DNA from: Roseiarcus sp.
Lineage (GTDB): Bacteria > Pseudomonadota > Alphaproteobacteria > Rhizobiales > Beijerinckiaceae
Assembly: GCA_030153205.1 (NCBI GenBank)
Contig: JASLHV010000254.1
Span: 1-9,372 of the forward strand
Direction of reading: 5' to 3'
DNA length: 9,372 nucleotides
Part shown: positions 6,417-9,372 of the stretch, one piece after another
Numbering within the stretch: position 1 is the stretch's first letter
Layout: every line of letters starts with the position of its first letter
The notes under the pieces: generated by a model
Database searches by the model: none
Told to the model about the DNA's origin: nothing
The model's input: the letters and a program-made list of their open reading frames with translations, nothing else
Translations under genes and position numbers: made by a program

Positions 6417-7960
6417 GCGACACCGACGATCCCTTTGGTCGTCGCGACCGGACGATCATAAGGCCCAATCCCGGCGGGCGGCGACCCGGCGCGAGCCCGA
6501 CAAGCACGCCGCCGGTCAGTACGCCCAATCCGCCGGTTTCCTATCCGCCGCCGCAGCAACCGGCCTATCCGCCGCAGCAGCCCTATCAGCCGCCGCAGCA
6601 GCCGCCGCAATATCCGCCTTCCGCCTATCCGCCGCCGCCAACCGGCCAGCCCAATTGGGACGGCTGGTCGACCACGCCAACGCCGCAGCCGGCCAATCCT
6701 TATTTGCAGCCTCTGCGCGGCCCGGAGCCGATCGTCCCGCCGCCGGCCTCGCCCCATATCCCAATCGACATTGTCTCGGTCGCCGCCAATCCGCTCATGC
6801 GCGCGGCGTCCTCTCTCCTTTTGCTGCTGGGACGCCTGCGCGCTTCGCTTTCGCGCGCCGGCTCCGGGCAATTGATGGATCAAGTCGCTCAAGCGATCAC
6901 GCAATTCGAGGTCGACGCGCGAAACGCCGGGGTCGCCACCGAGCAGATCAATTCCGCGAAATACGCGCTTGCCGCCACGGCCGACGATATCGTCCAAAAT
7001 TTGCCGACAGACGATCGGCACCTTTGGACCAAATACAGCATGTTGGTGCGCTTCTTTAGCGAGCGCACCGGCGGCGTGCGGTTTTTCCAAGAGCTCGATC
7101 GCGCCAAGCAGAACCCGGCCCTCAATCTCGGGCTTCTCGAGGTCATGCACGCCTGTCTGTGTCTCGGTTTCGAAGGCGTCTATCGTACTTCGGCGGGTGG
7201 CGTGGGCACGCTGCAAGGCATCCGCCGCGACATCTACGAAACGATACGGCGCGTACAAGAAAAGACGATCGAAGACCTTTCGCCTCATTGGCGCGGCCTG
7301 ACCATCGCACTCGCCGCCAATCGCTTCCGCGTTCCGGTCTGGTCCGTCGCAGCCCTCGCCTGCGTCATTCTGCTCGGCGTCTATCTGCTGCTGCGCAACC
7401 TTCTTGCCGACCAGGCCGGCGCGCTCGCGATGAAAATGGCGGCGCTCCAGCCAGATACGGAGATCAACATCGCCCGCGCGGCGCCGGTGAAGCCGCCGCC
7501 TGACCCGCCGGCGCGAACCTCGACCCAACTCGAGCGTATCCGGGCGGCGCTCGCCAACGAGATCATGGCGGGCAAATTGTCGGCCGATCAGACGACGACG
7601 ACGATCTTCATCCGTATCGGCAATCTCGTCCTCTTCCCGTCCGGCGAGGCGAAGGTCAACGCCTCCTTTGCGCCGATCGCCGCGAAGATCGCTCAGACCT
7701 TGGAGAGAGAACCCGGCGGCATTCGCATCGAAGGTTTTTCCGACACAGATCCGATCAAGACAGTCGCCTTCCCCTCGAACTTTGAACTTTCTGAAGCGCG
7801 GGCGAAATCAGTCGCGGCGATCTTGCGGCCGGAATTGTCCAAGCCAGACCGTATCGCTGTAGCGGGGAAAGGTCCGGACAGCCCGATCGCGCCCAACGAT
7901 ACCGCGGAAAACAAATCCAAGAACCGGCGGGTGGAAATTTCCATCCCCCGCGCCGACTGA
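6413..7960 (+). CDS. tssL: T6SS inner-membrane protein TssL (IcmH/DotU) with C-terminal OmpA-like domain
   Basis: This 515-residue protein is the extended form of TssL. Residues 1-24 form the conserved cytoplasmic tip with DPFG and RDRTIIRPNPGGRR; the threonine falls at position 14, the site phosphorylated by PpkA in Agrobacterium TssL. Residues 35-115 are a proline/glutamine/tyrosine-rich linker. The DotU domain (about 120-305) has NPLMRAASSLLLLLGRLR and the late LCLGFEGVYR. One membrane segment (about 309-329, SVAALACVILLGVYLLL) leads to a periplasmic OmpA-like peptidoglycan-binding domain (about 395-512) with D444 in GFSDTDPI, R463 in NFELSEARA, and NRRVEI (504-509). D444 and R463 match the residues that hold diaminopimelate in OmpA, so wall binding should work. 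TssL sits in the inner-membrane complex with TssM. The start overlaps the tssK stop. Confidence 0.96.
   Translation: MSDTDDPFGRRDRTIIRPNPGGRRPGASPTSTPPVSTPNPPVSYPPPQQPAYPPQQPYQPPQQPPQYPPSAYPPPPTGQPNWDGWSTTPTPQPANPYLQPLRGPEPIVPPPASPHIPIDIVSVAANPLMRAASSLLLLLGRLRASLSRAGSGQLMDQVAQAITQFEVDARNAGVATEQINSAKYALAATADDIVQNLPTDDRHLWTKYSMLVRFFSERTGGVRFFQELDRAKQNPALNLGLLEVMHACLCLGFEGVYRTSAGGVGTLQGIRRDIYETIRRVQEKTIEDLSPHWRGLTIALAANRFRVPVWSVAALACVILLGVYLLLRNLLADQAGALAMKMAALQPDTEINIARAAPVKPPPDPPARTSTQLERIRAALANEIMAGKLSADQTTTTIFIRIGNLVLFPSGEAKVNASFAPIAAKIAQTLEREPGGIRIEGFSDTDPIKTVAFPSNFELSEARAKSVAAILRPELSKPDRIAVAGKGPDSPIAPNDTAENKSKNRRVEISIPRAD
6542..6640 (+). repeat. proline/glutamine-rich degenerate repeat in the TssL linker
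   Basis: About 33 codons repeat variations of YPPPQQPAYPPQQPYQPPQQ, with the DNA unit CCGCCGCAGCA recurring several times. It codes for a flexible spacer between the phosphorylation tip and the DotU domain. Such in-frame GC-rich repeats often vary in copy number between strains. Confidence 0.75.
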
Positions 7961-7996
7961 CGCCGACATGAACATGCGCTGGAATTTATCGCCCCT

Positions 7997-9372
7997 ATGA
8001 ACGCCATGGCCTGGATATGGATCGCTCTGACGATCATCGCGGCGCTGGTCTTTTCCGCGCTGGTATGGTTCGCCGGTCCGATCATTTTTATCGGCGATAC
8101 GCAACCCTTCGAGAGCGCGTGGCTGCGTCTCCTGATCGTCTTTTTGATCCTCGCCGTCACAGCGGCGGCGATCGCGTACCGGATCATCAAGCGCCGCCGC
8201 GCCGCCAAGGCGTTGGAAGAGGCGATGGTCGCGCCGGCCGCCGAAGAAACCGATGCGCCGGTTCTCGCTGAGAAAATGCAGGATGCGCTGGCGACGCTGA
8301 AGCAAAGCAGCAAGTCCAGCGCGAGCTACCTCTACGACCTGCCGTGGTACCTGATCATCGGGCCGCCGGGCGCCGGCAAAACCACGGCGCTGATCAATTC
8401 GGGCTTGAGATTTCCGCTCGCCGGCGATAGCGCGGCGCGCGCCATACAGGGCGTTGGCGGCACGCGCTATTGCGACTGGTGGTTCACCGACGAAGCGGTG
8501 CTGATCGACACCGCCGGACGCTACACGACGCAGGATTCCGACGCCAAAGCCGATCGCAAAAGCTGGCTCTCCTTCTTGGATTTGCTGCGCAAGAACCGTC
8601 CGCGCCAACCGATCAACGGCGTGCTGGTCGCGATCAGTATCGACGACATCGTCAAGCTCTCACCGGCCGAAGTGACTGCGCATGCCGATGCGATCCGCAA
8701 GCGACTCGCGGAATTGCACGACGAGCTGAAAATCAATTTTCCCGTCTACGCCATCTTCACCAAAATGGACCTTGTGGTCGGATTTACTCAATATTTCGCC
8801 GACCTCGACGAGACGAAAAGACGCGCGGTCTGGGGCGCGACATTCCAGACGAACGATAGAAAGGCCAATCAGATCGCCGCCGTCCCGACGGAGATCGATC
8901 TTCTCGCGCAACGGCTGATCGAGCGCATGCCCGAGCGTTTGCAGGAGGAGCCCGATCTGCGCGCCCGCGCTATTCTGTTTGGCCTGCCGGCCCAAATCAG
9001 CGCGTTGAAGCGGCCGATCACCGATTTCCTGAACCGTATTTTCGAGCCGACGCGCTATCAGACCAATGTCACGCTGCGCGGCTTCTATTTCACGTCCGGC
9101 ACCCAGGAAGGCACGCCATTCGACGCCGTGATCGGCGCGCTGCAAAAGAGCTATGGCGTCGACAGCTTCGGCGCGCCGGCCTTTTCAGGCGCCGGCAAGA
9201 GTTTCTTCCTCCACGATCTCCTCACCAAAGTCGTGTTTGGCGAAGCCGGCTGGGTTTCGACCAATATGGCGGCGGTGCGCCGCTCTTTCGTCATCCGGGC
9301 GACGACCTTTTCGCTCATCACAGTCGCAACGCTTATCATTCTCTACGCTTGGTACGTCAGCTATTCGCGCAA
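7997..9372 (+). CDS. tssM: type VI secretion system membrane subunit TssM (IcmF), N-terminal part
   Basis: The frame is open from the ATG at 7997 to the window edge (458 codons); full TssM is usually about 1,100-1,200 residues, so roughly 40% is present. Two membrane segments (about residues 5-32 and 43-62) come first, then a cytosolic NTPase domain with Walker A GPPGAGKT (122-129), Walker B VLIDTAGRY (168-176) and a G4-like TKMD (255-258). RGFYFTSGTQEG (361-372) is typical of IcmF. The third membrane segment (about 433-452) leads into the periplasmic part outside the window. Intact Walker motifs indicate ATP binding and probably hydrolysis. An in-frame ATG at 8006 is an alternative start. 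The ribosome site is weak (GGAA, 7981-7984). An 11-codon frame from 7968 ends in an ATGA overlap with this start and may help translation. The gap after tssL is 36 bases. Confidence 0.95.
   Translation, partial: MNAMAWIWIALTIIAALVFSALVWFAGPIIFIGDTQPFESAWLRLLIVFLILAVTAAAIAYRIIKRRRAAKALEEAMVAPAAEETDAPVLAEKMQDALATLKQSSKSSASYLYDLPWYLIIGPPGAGKTTALINSGLRFPLAGDSAARAIQGVGGTRYCDWWFTDEAVLIDTAGRYTTQDSDAKADRKSWLSFLDLLRKNRPRQPINGVLVAISIDDIVKLSPAEVTAHADAIRKRLAELHDELKINFPVYAIFTKMDLVVGFTQYFADLDETKRRAVWGATFQTNDRKANQIAAVPTEIDLLAQRLIERMPERLQEEPDLRARAILFGLPAQISALKRPITDFLNRIFEPTRYQTNVTLRGFYFTSGTQEGTPFDAVIGALQKSYGVDSFGAPAFSGAGKSFFLHDLLTKVVFGEAGWVSTNMAAVRRSFVIRATTFSLITVATLIILYAWYVSYSR

Noticed and set aside
6290..7528. 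Long minus-strand open frame (412 codons) opposite tssL
   Set aside because: Arginine-rich mirror of the tssL coding sequence, with runs such as RRLLRRLIGLLRR that come from the proline repeats on the other strand. No ribosome site or family signature.

Overview
The window looks like a piece of an alphaproteobacterial chromosome, most likely Hyphomicrobiales (Rhizobiales; perhaps the Beijerinckiaceae/Methylocystaceae side). The pointers are a GC-rich coding style, a perfect CtrA-type box (TTAA-N7-TTAAC), an Ohr and a lipoprotein L,D-transpeptidase of the kind common in this order, and a type VI secretion (T6SS) gene set resembling the Agrobacterium type. The taxonomic call is an inference from gene style and no search was run.

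Left part (1-3255) is a set of ordinary, apparently unlinked genes. It holds the C-terminal half of an M81/MlrC-family metallopeptidase (runs in from the left edge), a small unrecognised 84-residue protein behind the CtrA-like box, and a Tat-exported calcineurin-like metallophosphoesterase. The phosphoesterase converges, with an 8-base gap, on an Ohr-type organic hydroperoxide reductase on the minus strand. Upstream of ohr, also on the minus strand, is a YkuD-family L,D-transpeptidase lipoprotein with its own intrinsic terminator.

A 393-base non-coding gap (3256-3648) separates the divergent L,D-transpeptidase and T6SS genes. It contains an 18-bp near-perfect palindrome, a perfect 9-bp inverted repeat, and a candidate sigma70-type promoter directly after that repeat.

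Right part (3649-9372) is the start of a T6SS operon, all on the plus strand: tagH/fha (FHA domain), tssK (baseplate), tssL (DotU domain plus a C-terminal OmpA-like peptidoglycan-binding domain) and tssM (IcmF ATPase, cut by the window end). TssL and TssM form the inner-membrane complex and TssK connects it to the baseplate. The FHA protein would read a threonine-phosphorylation signal. TssL carries a threonine at exactly position 14 in a DRTIIRP context, which matches the PpkA-TssL-Fha phospho-switch known from Agrobacterium. There is no tssJ lipoprotein gene between tagH and tssK, where many T6SS clusters carry it, which fits a TssL that anchors to the wall by its own OmpA domain. I saw no wholly new system. 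The most informative points are the phospho-switch signature, the TssJ-less layout and the regulatory sequence in front of the operon.
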